From Pristionchus mayeri (Eukaryota > Nematoda > Chromadorea > Rhabditida > Neodiplogasteridae): 64,000 nt of DNA. Position 1 is the first letter of the stretch. Every line of letters starts with the position of its first letter. Made by a program: the position numbers and the translations under genes. A model generated the notes under the pieces. The model searched no databases and was not told where the DNA came from. It saw only the letters and a program-made list of their open reading frames with translations. Shown piece after piece: positions 1 through 14,066 of the stretch. Where the stretch lies: NCBI GenBank assembly GCA_036245805.1, contig BTRK01000005.1, forward strand, positions 19,940,984 through 20,004,983. Reading direction: 5' to 3'.

Positions 1-2037
1 GGAATTGAGATAGAGGACTGAGAGAGGGAGTGGGAGACTGCAGCGAACACTCGGTACGAAAAGGGGGGCGACATCTGGGAATGGACTCGAAGGACTTCCG
101 GTAGTACTCATTCTACAGAACTATTGTTGCAACTATAGAATAAATAGCAGAGAAGCAAAGAGAGAAAATATGGAGATTCTCCTTGCGGATAAAACTTGGA
201 AGTGTGAGAAGTGACAAGAGTAAGAGATGAGAAACGAAAAGGAGAAAGGGGCGAAAAGAGGGGTTGGTTGGGGGAGTGATGATATGGACAAATGGACAGA
301 TCTTGTTCATCCAACCGGGAGAAGGATCTCGTCTAAACAGAGCGAAGAGAGAGGGCCACACCTATCCAATCTTATTCCACCCATTCCATTTATGTACCAC
401 CCCGACTTATTATCATTTGAAGATTTACAACAAAATAAGCAGAGTGCATGGGAAAAGAAGCTAATTCTATTGGAAATCCACGTTCAATGGGGGATCACTG
501 GGAGATAGACTGAGTACACTAGAACTTCTACATTTATCTTCTGCGAATTTTGGAGGATAAAGAGAAAGAAGAGGAACGACGAATGGATGTAGAAGATCAT
601 TGAAACAAGAAGAGCACTGTGACAGATGATAGAGATGGAGGAATCAGGAGAGATGGACAGATCGAAAGGGAACCAAGTAATGAGATCACTCTACCATTGC
701 AATGGTATTCCCACGAATAGTTTGTCCAGAATTATAAGGCCATGGAGGAGAAGGGCAGAGAACAACAAAACAGATGCAGTGATTCCAATGAAACACGGAC
801 GAAAGAGGGATAATGGAGAAGGGAGATCAAAATAGAGGAGAAATGGCGGATATAGAAGACGGTGAGAGGTTTCCCTTCTTCATCCTACCACCCATGCATG
901 CATTCGTGATTGTAACCAATCTCTCTCTCGTCAATCACTCTCTCTCTCTCACACACCTGCAGCAGCATGCTTCGCATAGGTCGTCCTCTTCACTGGCCCA
1001 TCCACTCAATCCTCCCTCGATGGCCATCAGAGACTCCGCGTCCCCTCGCGCCTGCAGTTTACACTCATTAATAAGCAGACACTGGGATTAATATTTAATA
1101 CCCAATCCAATCATACCTTGAGCATAATTTTAAAAAAATATGATTTACTCATCTCAGAAAAACAACTATTGATTTGGGATATCCTACGTTTTTCTCTGAG
1201 TTTCTCTAATCGGATCAATTTCACTCGTACCTTCAGTCCAAGGAAGGACCATTAACCTCTCCTATTTCATTCTTTGGATCGTTCAATGGAATCTCTCTAC
1301 GGGATGCCGCTTGTAATCCATCCCCATCCACTCGTATTAAATTCTCCCTCCATCCCCAACTGTCCATTAACCTACTACGAAGTTAGGGATGTGAACGAAG
1401 AAAAGATCCTATAGATGAGTATCATCAAAAGTGGAATCTTTAGCCGCTCATCCGAAAAAAAGAAATTCCTATTATTCTAATCAGGAAGCCAAGAACCAAC
1501 AATGCCCTATTCCCATTGCTCTAACTTACAGTTCGGAGTGGAACGATTCTTCTGAATCGACCTTCTCCAATGCGGGAATGCATCACCGAAGGGGAGGATG
1601 TCACATACGATTCGATAAGCATAGTTCTTCTAACAACAACCTAGGCAACACTTTTTGTAACAGGATTCAAAGGAGGCAATGGCGACGCGAAATTAGCAGT
1701 ACTAAGGCAATTATTAGTGATAATTAGTGGCAAAAATTAATTTAAACGGTTTTTACGAGAACATTTGTTTTACAGTCACAAGAGGAGTAAGCGAGAAAGA
1801 GATAGAGGATTCGACCAGGGAGTGAAAAGTGGACAACAGATGGAAAGCTGGCGGAACTACCGGGAGATTATAGTGGACCTTCCTCTCACCATCGATCAAG
1901 AGGGAGCAGAAATAAAGTAGATGATTCGTGCAGTCTCCCTTAACCTTCTCTCTCTACCCTACCCCCCCCCCTCTCCCTCCTCCTCCTCCTTCTCTTTTCA
2001 AACTTCCAGAAAATAGCTCATAAATCGAGATGCAGAT

Positions 2038-2078
<41 letters not shown>

Positions 2079-2655
2079 GGAGTTCCTATTCAAATAGTCA
2101 TTCAAAGAGTGAGGGAGGAGGAGAAAGAGATTAATCGCCGTTTGTGGATTACGTGTTTGATTTAGTTAGGAGAAGGAGAGAATGGCTAGTTTTGTATCTA
2201 CTCGAGCTGCTAATTTACGCTGATGGCCCACTTCGTTGGAACTGATCACAATCTCTAAAGGAAAAATACAGAAACATAGCCCCATTTTCACCTTAGTTTT
2301 GCGCTCTCTCTCTCCCTCTCTACTCTCCCAATCGCGTGCAAGACTACCTTGGGAAACTGTGGTTTCCTTCAAACTTCGTATCTTCACACCACACGGTCAC
2401 CCATATTTCATACTGCCCATTCCTTTCTCACAGTCTCAAAGCCATCGAACACTTTCTTCCCTTCGCATCAAGGTTCATCTCAATCTCCATAGTTACTATT
2501 CCACTCTTCCTGACTGTCCGTAAACAAGATAATGAATGACAGATAGAATAGCAAAAGGAAATGGAAGCTCGAGAGATGAATAACAAATAAAAAGAAACAC
2601 CTAAATTGCGAGGAAGCGACTCCATCCAAGTGCCCTCTTCCCTTTTCTCTTTCCC
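1..2655. other. Unresolved region, simple-sequence rich
   Basis: No gene could be assembled here. The stretch is purine/pyrimidine skewed, with an AG dinucleotide run at about 2041-2074 and polypyrimidine runs near 1960-2000. One short minus-strand segment near 2470-2535, behind a CAG acceptor, reads as plausible protein (RKSGIVTMEIEMNLDAKGRK), so an exon of a minus-strand gene may lie here, but I could not connect it. Confidence 0.4.
2041..2074. repeat. AG dinucleotide microsatellite
   Basis: An uninterrupted run of about 17 AG units. It lies in sequence with no supported gene. Confidence 0.9.
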
Positions 2656-5143
2656 CTAGGAGATAATCACGAATATCATGAACAGCATAATGAAAGCTCC
2701 TGTATATATATCAAAGCCAAATAGCACGGCCCATAGATGGAAAATGAGGATGAATTCGAGAAGACCCCTTCCTCGTCTATCACAATCAGCGAGAGTGGAG
2801 TGATGAGAGTGGAGAGAGATGATAAACTGGAGGGTCGGGTCGTGATACAACAACCAACAGCAATGATTGAGTGAGACTAGTGGATGAGAAGGGGGACGAG
2901 ATGTAGGGATGGGATTCCACGGATACACAAGACTTAGTCTAATCGAGGGAGAGGAATTCTTGAATTGATAGGCCAAAAAATTGATTTCGCATAAAAGGGA
3001 GGATCAACGAATGAAAAACTGAGGAGGAAAAGAAAGAGTGCATCCTCTTATTACAGCAACAGTGGACGATTCGGGAAAGAAGGAGAGAAGGAGGAGAGGA
3101 GTAGCAGGGGAGGCGAGACTCTCGGGAGAAAGGTGAGATTAGAGGGGGAAGAGAAGGAGGAGGGGTAAAAAGAGTGGGTAAAAGCAACTCTGACGGCATC
3201 ATTTGAACTCCAACTTTCATAGCAAATGATCAGAAGTGCCTTATGTCAATAGAAGTGGTATCAGAGGAGAAATGAAGTTTGAAGTGAGAAGTACCTTTGA
3301 TCTACGGCTCAATCCAATGATACTCAACCCCTACTCAATTCCTCCATTCGGATCGGTTATCTGTTGATGGAAGATATAAGGAGAAGGGTAGACTGAATTT
3401 GAAGAAGGAGAGGACGAATGTTGGCCAGTGAACCATTGCATTCCTAGCTACAATCACTCCTCGTAGGAATCCCACATCCATATAGGGTGGAATATTCCTG
3501 ATAGATAAGGACTTCCGTGTCTTTCACTTATTCCCATCTTCAAGAGAACGTTGCATTCTTGAAAAAAGGTGCATGAGAATGACGGAGAGATGAAGAAATG
3601 TTCAGCAATTCTAAATACTACATTCATAAATAACTTATAAAAAACAAAGCCAAGAGTGTGATATGGCAGACAACTTAAATTAAAGTAAGAAATGAGAAAG
3701 TTGGAGAGAATGCACATTATGAGGGAAGACGGAAAAGAGAACAAGGGAAGGTGAGACAAAACATGAGAATCCAGAGTGACATACAAAGTTCTCCCATTGA
3801 GGAACAAAGAATCCCACGGGTGGTACAACAATTTCCAACTATTCCTACCTTCTCTAGCGATTTCTCAATGTTTGCAGTTTTCTGCATGACAATAGATCAC
3901 GGATTTGTTTCAGCTGCTCCGATTGACTTCAAAGACGATGAGTACGATATGTGTTATACGTGAGGAAGAACAGCGACCACTCATCAACGCTAATTACTCA
4001 CTCTGACTCGCTTATTTTGACAATGAGAGGAAGATGGAGAGATACGAGTTAGAAGGTTAGATAGGAGGGAAGGAAGCCCATTTGCGAACAGTTGTCAAGT
4101 TATGGATTACGGAAAGTATAAAAATGTAGTTTAAATTCGAATCTAAGGAAGAAAACAAGACCCACTCTCCAAATAATAATGAGTCACAGTGAGGCTGTGT
4201 AAAAACAGACCCGATAAATGATGTTGAGAGCTCGCTCGAATTCGTATCTGGAGACCATCGACTACAGTAGGAAGAAGAGAGGAAAGAACTCCGGAGAGAA
4301 GCGAGGATGGGAGGAAGATGTCAAGACGAGAAGACACAAACATATCAATGTGCACTCGAACGCAATTCGATGATTGGAAGAGAGCGGGAGGAGAGTGGGA
4401 GAGGGGAGGAGAGGGAGTGCAGGGAAGGAGTGCGGGGGAATTCATATAGATTGCACAGCTTCTGTCTCTTTCGCTCTTCCCCTATTCCGACATTGATTCA
4501 ACTAGCATATCCCTTTTTTCAGTACATTACAAAAAATTGATTCTAAATTCAAATTAGACTTTAAAACATAAAAAATATTCCTTTTCATATGAAGCTTGAT
4601 GGGACAAATAGTTATGAGGATAACTGACCGACCACTCCTTGTAGATGGTATGTGGGGGATGGAGAACGTAGGTCCGTCTTACCATTTCGATCCTTTCTCT
4701 ATGATAAATTAATCAGCATTGGAATGCGGGAAATACAAATGATAAATGAGATAGTTCGATCGAAGGAGATACAAACTTATTCAATTAGGACATGCAAGCA
4801 ATGTAGAAAAGAGAGATAAAAAGACTATTCTAATCATCGAAGAATTGAGAACATGCACTTTGCCAGCGTAATAAGTGGAAAACTGGGAATTTATATCGAA
4901 TTCGGAAAGCCACAAATTTGCGTTCTCCTGAGAATTCGAAGATGGAAAGATGGAAAGCACCCCTAATCGTTCGACTCGATAAATAGGGAAGAAGGGATAA
5001 GGAGGAAGGGAATAGACGAGTATGGGCCTAAATAGGCGGAACATCGACATAATAACCAATATTAAAACAATCAGACCAGTTTGTGAATCTCTTGAATAAA
5101 AGCACGGCAGTCTATGGCCTTCATTTTTTACAATGAAATACAT
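2656..5143 (-). CDS. Unidentified multi-exon gene encoding hydrophobic segments (partial model)
   Basis: I do not recognise this gene. Several minus-strand segments behave like exons. 5143-4826 is open from a Met, with a hydrophobic stretch (GLIVLILVIMSMFRLF); its 3' part 4927-4826 could instead be a separate exon behind a CTCAG acceptor, 34 codons, ending at GTCTTT. 4261-4211 lies between a TGTAG acceptor and a GTCTGT donor, 17 codons, SMVSRYEFERALNIIYR. 3557-3458 includes NVLLKMGISERHGSPYL, and its outgoing phase 2 matches the next exon, 2776-2656. That last exon encodes two hydrophobic stretches (GLLEFILIFHLWAVLFGF and AFIMLFMIFVII) before a stop. The phase between 4211 and 3557 does not join, so at least one exon is missing. 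It is inferred to be a membrane protein. It could be part of the neighbouring minus-strand gene if the stop at 5341 is avoided by an unrecognised donor. Confidence 0.35.
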
Positions 5144-5340
5144 GTTATTCGAAATAGATCCAATTATGCCGACGGCTCTGGAATCCCGGCAGCATTTGCG
5201 GGAGTCCGTTTAGTAGAACCCCTTCACAAATTATAGCAAATAAATGAGGCTCCCTACCGAGAGGTTTGTTGTTCCTAGAATAATTAGACTATTTTGGTAT
5301 ATGATTTGTAGAAATTTGCTATCTCTAAACTATCGAATCT

Positions 5341-8300
5341 CTATTTGTCCAGTTCCGCAAATTCAAGTCCTTGGATTGCACTGAATTGACCCTTCAGTGA
5401 TCCAGATTCGTCTTCCAAAATCTGCACCCGAAAAAGATAGAACGGTTCAGTTGTATTCCTATCGATAACATGTAAATTTCTCATGGAATAACCAGCAAAA
5501 GCTGAGAAATGGAACAAATGAAGAAGGGGGAGAAGTAGCAGATAGGAGGAACGGATAGAAGAGAATAGAGTGTATACGTCTGAGAGAGAGCCATGAGAAG
5601 GGAAAAAAATATGTGAGCAACAGGGGAAGATGAAGCCCTCCTTCACTCCATTTTCAGACCAATGCAGAAAAAGTCATTGATTACACGACCATTCGACTGA
5701 AGAGCAATAAAGCAGCAGAAGAAGGAAACATAGGACGAGTAAGACAGAGTTGCCTTCCTTTCATCGCTGGGAATAGCCCGTCCCTCACCCTCTCTCTAAC
5801 CCTCAATACCCCTCTTCCAATATTCTCAATTGAAGCTGGCTTATCAACCATTTTCCGAAAGAAGAGGAAAATGCAACAATTTAGATACAAAAAATATATC
5901 ACGGGGAACGTTGGACTTTCCCGTCCAACGTCAATTTTCCGTGTCATTCTCAAAGAGGAGGAAAATGTCATCTCACGAAAGGCAAACACAGCCCAAACTG
6001 CATCTGAATTCCAGAAATTCATGCTAGAAATGAGTCGCCTAAATAGTGTGGGTCAGAAAGAACTTTTTTCATAACAATCTTGGTCAGAATTTATATTTGG
6101 CTTATGAGGAATTAAAGGGAGAATCAAAGGGAAATCAGAAGTTGTTTTATTGAGATGGTATTCCCACTAAAACAAAGTCTAAATTAGGTGTGAAATGGAA
6201 GAAGGAAACGAAAAGTGAAAATGATCATCGGAGAACGAAGGACTTCCCAGGAATGGTATGGTTGAGGATGGTAAGCATGAAAAACTACTCTATCCCTCCG
6301 TGGAGCCGTTGGTGAAGAGTTGCCACTTGAGCAGTGAGAAGAAAAGGAATGAGGAGGGAAAGAGTGCTCGATGGAGAGAAGAAGGAAGAGAAAGGGGAAG
6401 AGAATTGTCATAATACAATTACTCCTCCCTTCATTAGAAAAGAGATTGCGGAGACTAATCGAGACAATCGGATAAGAGAGGAGCGAGAGTTGAGCAGGGC
6501 AGAACGAGGATCCGAAGGGGCTCACACGGGCATTCTTCCACTCTTATTTCTGCTCTATTCGCGAATCCTTTTTCGTGACTAAAACAAGTAGCAACATTCT
6601 GTATCTGCATCTGAACGAAGAACGAGGCGGTAAATGGAATTGGAAAGTACTGAGTCGGAAACATGCGACTCATGGGAAGGCATACTTTTTTGCTGATTTT
6701 CCGAGTGCCGGAAGTTTCTTTGTGGGAATAGAAGTCCATTTAGCGATTGTGTTTGTTGAACGACAGACTGAGGATCAAAGAAATATCAAGATAGCAGGAT
6801 ACAATAATCATTCGCAGCATTTTCATCAGAAATTCAATATCACAAATTCATTATTGTGATTCACAATAATGAAATTAAGTGGTCAATAAAAATGATGATC
6901 GCAGACCGTATAATGAGAGGAACGTCGAAAGAGTGTCAGCATACCATACGTGATATGGTCTCATTTCTGGTTCGCATTACAAATAGTTCACGGGCTAACG
7001 GAGAGGGGGGTGAGAATAATCTTTCCTCAAACAAACCCATATTTGACCAACTCGTTTTTTGCTGGTGTTGACCCGAAAGTAGGACAGTTTCCATTTCACT
7101 CAAGTCCTTTCTTTTGTCCACGTCTATTCTATTCGCTTTTCGTTTTGGTCTTTGCTTGAGATATCAAGAGGGAGAAAGTGAGTTGGAGGATAGAGGAAGA
7201 GAGGATGGGGGGGGGGGTTCGGAAATGTGAAATAGGAGAGCGAGTCAATTGCAGCCAATCACAAAAGAGAGCCATAGACGCAGTGAGGAATAAGAAGTAG
7301 ATCAATCCGACTTATTCATCTCGGTACTTAATCAATCATTAAAATACACTCAAAACTGGGTTGTGTACCTCAATCCCAATCCACCCCGTATTCAGATAGC
7401 ACAAAGGAAGAATACTAACGTAATATTCTCCCAGGTCGGATTCGTCATCGTCGTCCTCCTCTTCTTCTCGCCCTTCTCCATCTTCTTCACTTACTTCCTC
7501 CTCACTATTATTGGGCCTTCTTTTGAAGAGATCGTCTTCATCTCGATCATCCAATGACCACATCCAACTGATATTGAGGAGTAGATATGATAAACCCGCA
7601 ATTAATCAAACATAGATCGAGAATAGAACGAGTAATTGAGGATGTTGAATAGAGAGATCTTTAAAAAAGCAGGGTTGAGCTATACAATTTTTAAATATAC
7701 AAAAAGGAAGTAAATTTGTGATGCGTAGAAGGGAATATAAGAAAGAGTAGACGACCAAGAGGATTCTGGACCAAGAAGAGGGAGGTAAGGAGAGAAGGGG
7801 GGGGGGGGGTGAAATAAAGGAACTAGTGTTAAATAAAGAAAGGCAAAATACAAATATCAGATAATAGCTAATTGGTAGATAGCATATTCTTATAAACATC
7901 AGTTGTTCAATAGATGAAAACAAAAGGGGAATGGATGAAGCAATGACTTGGAAGTTGAGAATTGCTTCACTCTTGAGTGATTCCATTGAGGCGAGATACC
8001 ACTGGAGGTGGCAACTCGCACACTAACCATGCTCACTCGTGCACTTTATGAATTGAAATAGCAGAGAAGGACAGAATTAGGAGAATAGTGAAATGATTAT
8101 CCAGAGAGTCACAGTAAGTGTACCTCGAATCTTAAGATGGACAGAAGCCAACGAAGAAACACTTGCACAATTACTACGGTTGGCACTACTCATCCACGAC
8201 AATATTTCTACATAACTATATACGACTAAAGACAATACCAGATATACATATCAAGAAAATAAAATGTAGTAGATTGTAAATATAAAATTAGACTTCCCAA

Positions 8301-11300
8301 AAGCAGCGTATCTATGCCCTCGAAGAGCAAACTTTCCCTGGGCGCGGAGAGGAAGAAAGCTTCACGATAACGGCATACTAAATGCGAGCGGGAGGAGAAA
8401 CTTGCATATTCAGAAAAGTGTGAAGGGAGAGAAAGTAGTAAAAAGAGGATGCGAAATGAGGGAAATTAAATGCGAGATGCATGGAGAAATCTGGTGTGAT
8501 GCCCGTTGGCGTATGGGTATAGCGAGGTGAAGAATATATATATTTATGCTATTTCATTCTGAAATAACGTGGAGAAATATGAAAATGGATCATACGTTAA
8601 ATACGATTAAAATGACGAGTTAATGGGACGATAGGGCCAGGGAGATCTACTCAGGGGAACTGGTTTGATTCTCGGAATATACTAAAAGCCTTGCCGCTCT
8701 TGGAAAGAAGCTATTGTGTCTGTAGTTGTGGTTCGATCCAGGATTATTGAAGTTCATTCCGTTTCGAGTGTAGTAAATTTTGAAATAATGTGGTTTTCGG
8801 TTGGAAATACTATATTTGCCTCGGATGAGATTTGTGGCTACTCTCTTATCAATCGCTATTCTACGTTTCTCTAGGGACTCAATGCCTAGTTTTTTATTGC
8901 GATCGAAAGCGGTGGGCATGTTTTCCCAAGTATGATCAAAACAGCGCATAAATAAACGTCGTTTTTGTAGTTTTGTACCTTTTCGAGTTCCTTTTTATCC
9001 TTGTTTTGGTAAGGGTTGAAGACGGAGGAAGCGCTTTCTAAAATCGGTCTAATGTACATTGAGTACGTTTTGACGAGTACTTCTATATTTTTGGTTCGTA
9101 AAGCTCTGAGGATAGTGTGACAAGTAGTTTTTGCTTTGATGGATATTGTAGAGCAATGATCGGAAAAGGAGAGATTTTTCTGGACAACAAAGCCGAGGTC
9201 TTTCACTTTTTCTTTTTGTTCCAGAGTTATGGTTCCTATAGTATATGTTCGCTTCCTATTTGCTCTGCCTAAGTGCAATGAGTTACACTTATGCGCAGCA
9301 AGAGGGAGTTGCCACACTTCAGACCAATTTACAATAGTGTCAATCGCAGCTTGTAGAGGGGCGGGTGAATTCCCCTTCCGAAAGGACCGATATATTTTTA
9401 TGTCATCGGCATACATTCTTGCAACGACTCCATGATTTTGAATAGGAGTAGCAATACGTGTAAACGGGAGTGAATCTTTTGTTCCGGAGGAAAGAAAGAT
9501 ATGAATTGAGATGGGTGACAGGCAACACTTCACTTTCCACTCCTCAATCTTCCTCCCTCTCTCTCCATCTCTCTTTCTTTCCCTTGGAACACTAGAAAAG
9601 TAGTCCTTCCTGATACTACACTCCCTAAGTTCTTGTTAGATTAGCCTATCAAAAGTGCGTGCGATAAAATGAGACCGACGGATGGAATACCGGTGGTCCT
9701 TCATCCACAGTATCGGCTAGCAGTACAGTCGTATCACTAGATTATCGTGTGCACTCTATTGTACACGAATTAAGAGAAGATATTTACAAAAGGATTTGAA
9801 AAGACAGAATGAAAACAGACGGAAGACGAGTCGAAACTCTGTTCCAATAAGACTTGGAAGTGATAAAAGGAAGGGACGAAGCATAACGTGGGGATAGTTT
9901 GAAGAAAGAAAGAAGAGAAAGGAACGAACTAGTCGAGTTGTCTTTCTCCCTTCAAATGCGTGCATGATAAGGAGGTTAGTGATAAGAGTTAATGATCACA
10001 CCTCTGTGGTCATTTTCAACCAATTAGGAGAAGAGTTCTCTCCTATATAAAAGGGGGGAAGTAGAGGACTAAAGCATGGTCATCTCGAGATATGGCAAGT
10101 GGATAAACATGAATTAAAGAGAATTCTCCATCGTTCCATGTTACAAACAACTACTTAGGGAGAGAAGGAGTCAGGCAAGGGTCACTCAACCGTCCCCTTC
10201 CCAATTTCCTGTATCAATCTGCGCATGGAGTATCATTTACCTCCGCTAAGCTTATCAGCACACTGAATCGAAGTAACATTCCACAAGTACACTTAGCTGC
10301 TTCAATTTGACCTATGAGAGATAACAGAGGTTCCCGAAATACAATGGGACAAGGGTAAATGAGAGATGAAAGATAAGTAGAAGAACCAGAAAGAGACTAA
10401 ACGCCGATGGTGCTCATGAGAAGGGATGGGAGAGGTAGGAGGTGCAGGGGGGAGGGGGGGGGGGTAGAGATTGGACGGTCAGATGATGGGAGGTAGAGAA
10501 TGAAAGGGACAGTTCGACCCCACCCTTCATGCTGGTGGTCCATTGTGATTTTGTGATTAGACTACTAAATGAAGATACTTAAATATGTATAGGGCATTCC
10601 GAGATCAATGGTCATCTGGAAGTCCTCTCTAAAGGAAATTGTGGAGTGGGTTCACTCTCACACTCATACTATCTCTCTCCCTCTGACTTGCTTTCGTTCA
10701 GCATTAACCTGTCAAATTCATGCATTACTTGTCACAAGCCACCATGTCCAGGGATCGGAGAACACATCTAAAAGTGTAAACATGAATGCCCTTTATCGAG
10801 CCATCTTCCGTCAGGAAGTCCTCCAATCCAATGAAAGGTCGAGATGCGCTAGTTTAATCTCCGAGTGGCGAAAATATGTTAGTGTCATTTCGAAATAGTG
10901 TGACACGTCGACAGATTTCTTGTGGTGATTCATATTACTACGATCAATCACATTGGGAATTCCATTCCACCATTCCCACAATGGTTATAAACTCACACTT
11001 TCTCCATACACGTACATGAGTTCCCTCTCGTACTGCTCGATGAGACTGCTTTGCAATCTCGTTGTGACCCGCGCCATTCGATGTCTCGTCCTGGTCAGAC
11101 GACTCCTCTTCGCTCTCGAAGATGACCCGTCCATACTGTACTCTACGAATATCGATCTGAAGAGAATTCAGAAGGAAACCAGATGGACAGAGAGGCGAAG
11201 AGACGTGGAGAAAGAAATGGAAACGACACATCAAGGGACGCGAATATCTCTTCTTGTTCCATCTCTCTGAGGATTGCGACAAGATAAGGAGGAGGTTAGG

Positions 11301-13138
11301 GAGGGAAGGAACGAGGGAGAATCCTGTGGAAACGGGTGAGGAGAGAAGACGAATGTCCACTGCAGTCTGGTGAATGCCTCCCAAACAGCAATGGAAGAAC
11401 ATCGGGAAAGGGGATATTAGAGAATGACCAGGGGAGAATAATTTGTAAAGTGGATGAGATGAATCGGATGAGGGGAGGTATCATCTATCACGACTGCATG
11501 AACATTAGATGATGCAAGAGCACTACGCTTCCTTCTTTCATCTACCGAAAACATACTTTCCGACCGTAGATTTGCTTAAGTTAAATTATCAGCTTCTCGA
11601 AAGAAATTTACCCTAATTAGAATGAGTGAAAAGAGTACACCGGCAGCAGTTAAAAGAGCAAGGATTGTGGAAGAGAAAATAGAAGCTCAGTATGAGATGA
11701 GAAATCCTATCAGAGGGGAAAGGTGAAGAAATTCTGGCAAATTTAGTAAATGCCAAATGAATAGAGGTAGGAAACTAAAGAAAATTCACACGCTAACCTT
11801 TGTAGGCCATAGAGTGAACTAAGCTAATCTGAAGCAGATGATGATGGAACGAAGGAAGGAAACAGAGAGAAATGGGAGGAGAAAAGAGGGATCGAAATGA
11901 AGAGAAGAGGATGGCCGATAAAAAATACAGTGTGAGCCAGACCCTCTTTTACGAGACATAGATTTCAGCATCCTTAAATAGTAAAATATATACACATTAA
12001 AATAATGTGGTTTAGTTGAATGTTATTTCCATATATTCATATATGAATACAAGCTGAGATGTCACTGTCTTCAATTTCCATCGAAATTTGATACTACTTT
12101 GCTAGTGGAAAGCAAGTATTGAGAAAAGGGGAGGTAGATCAAAGAAGAGAACAGACTGAGAAAGAATTCAACACTTCCGGTGTCGGAATGGCGACTTGGG
12201 CAAGTGCATTCATAAGTTGAGTCAGAGGACTTATTTTTCCCAGTACCCCCTAAGCAATCTGCAGATGTAGCAGAAAAAAGCGCGATGAAACAGCAGAAAG
12301 ATAGCCGTAGGCTATTCGTGACTTGATAGAATCTTTCTTCGAGGAGAGATGCCGAAATGGGACAAGCTCGATGACAATTCGACGCATTAACGATAGTAGA
12401 AGGAGAGGAAGTGAAGAATGAGAAGGAGATAGATCAGCTTGTCGATTCATTGAGAATGCATTCGAAATGCAATACAAATGAATTGGAATCGAATGGGCTC
12501 ATTTCTGAGATTCGTCGCCTGGCGTTGTTTCAAGGGATATAGAGGGAGGAATACTCGGATACTACCGACGTGACCCATCAGTGACAATGGAAGAGCGCTC
12601 TCGGCGGAAGAAAAACTTGTGAATAAGTAATGAAGACAGCCGGATCTACCATAGAAGAAGCAATCATATCTCAAAGAGCTCAAACATTGTTCAATTATCT
12701 GCGAAAAATACTTTACAAATTATTTTTCGAGTGGGATAATGTATTATTCAGTTTACTTCTTGCAATTATTTTGGTCTGATCCGTTCTTTTGCAGAAGCGC
12801 ACTGATTTCATCTTACATTGATAGGAGAGCAGAACGAGTGCATCAACCCCTAATTAGCAATGACAGTTGGTGTTGCATTTGTTGAGCTATAACAACCTTA
12901 AATTGTTTGGTTTTCACACATACAACCAAAGACGTTTCTCGATTTGAACTCCGGTGCATCGCGATGTGATAGTTTTACTAAGCTTTTTGTCTACCTACTG
13001 TCAAAGATAGACAACATTCCCCCCGCATTGATATGAAGGAGGGCGGAGTCTGCTCAGCCAAATAGATAAGATACTCACGATGCGCCTTTGCCTCTCCTCG
13101 ACCAGTCGCGCCTCACAGTGTGTCCCGAGAATCTCCAT
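5341..13138 (-). CDS. Unidentified long multi-exon minus-strand gene (partial model)
   Basis: No family was recognised. The 5' end is consistent over four exons: 13138-13079 (MEILGTHCEARLVEERQRRI, then GTGAGT), 12645-12566, 12504-12476 and 12366-12323, with phases 0, 2, 1, 0 that all join (71 codons). The 3' end is consistent over four exons: 6003-5903 (VWAVFAFREMTFSSSLRMTR), 5839-5810, 5696-5647 and 5479-5341 (includes LHVIDRNTTEPFYLFRVQIL, then TAG). Possible internal exons are 11828-11798 (ISLVHSMAYK), 11156-10997 (includes LQSSLIEQYERELMYVYGES) and 7567-7420, a very acidic exon (EEVSEEDGEGREEEEDDDDE). An open segment near 7121-6950 may be another. The middle is not joined, and a retroelement fragment sits in it. 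It could be two genes. Confidence 0.4.
8647..9533 (-). mobile_element. Truncated, frameshifted non-LTR reverse transcriptase fragment
   Basis: The frame from 9533 to about 8980 carries the reverse-transcriptase core motif YADDIKIY followed by a typical LINE thumb region (NWSEVWQLPLAAHKCNSLHL, then KVKDLGFVV and RTKNIEVLVKTYSMYIRPIL). At about 8980 the reading shifts to another frame, which continues the expected C-terminus (RCFDHTWENMPTAFDRNKKL, then GIESLEKRRIAIDKR) to about 8647. The 5' two thirds of the element, including any endonuclease, are absent. The motif order fits CR1/jockey-type non-LTR elements. It is a dead fragment inside or beside the minus-strand gene at 5.3-13.1 kb. Confidence 0.8.
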
Positions 13139-13679
13139 CTTAGATCCGTATTGGTTTCACACCATCCTCGAACGAAAAAGATACCGGAAATTATGTTTGA
13201 GAGGGTTACTTAGACATAATTTATTGTATAAAAACGAGCTACGGATAGTCCGTAAACTGTATAGGAAATTGTCAAGTTATCTTTCTATCTACAAGCTACT
13301 TGAGTACATATACCGGTCGTTGTCAAAAAATACAAAAAAAGCTTATCGAACAAATATATCCTGGAGGTCGTCAAGTGATTGTCAAAATTTGACGTCAAAC
13401 AAGACTACCGTTCACCAAGCCGGAAAGTCTAATAGGCTGGCATAAAGACTGCGATCGGTGTATTGAAAATGTGAGTTTTCCCAATGTGCTAACTCAAATT
13501 TAGACCAACGACCACTTTTCGATTATTGATTATCATGATTTATATTTATTATTAAATATCTATTACTATTTATTACTATCAAAGCTAGAGAATGGAAACG
13601 AGTGCCCGAACAAGGATAGAGCCGTCTGCCGTATTTTAGAGGTGGAATATCGACTTCAGTATACCGTACATCGTCTACA

Positions 13680-14066
13680 CACGGTGAAACGTCAGTGACA
13701 GCCGAAAAATGCGAGGGAAAACCGGCGCGCAGAGTAACCGCGAATTTTAAAAGATGTTCTCCCCATCTCGATTACCGAATTCAGGGAAAATCAATTTTTG
13801 GAATTTTGCCAAAAGCCTTTGCAGGACTGCTAAAAATCTAATTGTTGCTTTATTTTTTTACTACGTTTATGTATGCGTGGAAACAACGTTAACCGTAAAG
13901 TACAAATAAACATCAAAATTAAATATGTAAAGCCGGCGAATCTGAGGGCCGTCCGATCACAAACTGAAGGCCATATGGACGGTCAGTTTGTGATCGGCAG
14001 TGGCAGGGCGAGAGCGACAGAGAAAAAGAGCACGCTGGACGATTTGTGTTAGGACGTTTCACCGTG
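13680..14066. mobile_element. 387-bp inverted-repeat element (MITE), copy 1
   Basis: It begins CACGGTGAAACGTC and ends with the exact reverse complement GACGTTTCACCGTG. In the middle is a second hairpin (CGATCACAAACTGA ... TCAGTTTGTGATCG). A second, near-identical copy in the opposite orientation is at 52291-52676. There is no coding capacity. The flanks (CTACA / TGTAG) extend the palindrome rather than giving a direct repeat. The element ends 133 bases before the start codon of the proline-rich gene, so it may form part of its upstream region. Confidence 0.85.

Noticed and set aside
10020..10060. TATA box (CTATATAAAAGG) as a plus-strand promoter
   Set aside because: No plus-strand gene follows; it lies inside the minus-strand gene region and is probably a chance match.
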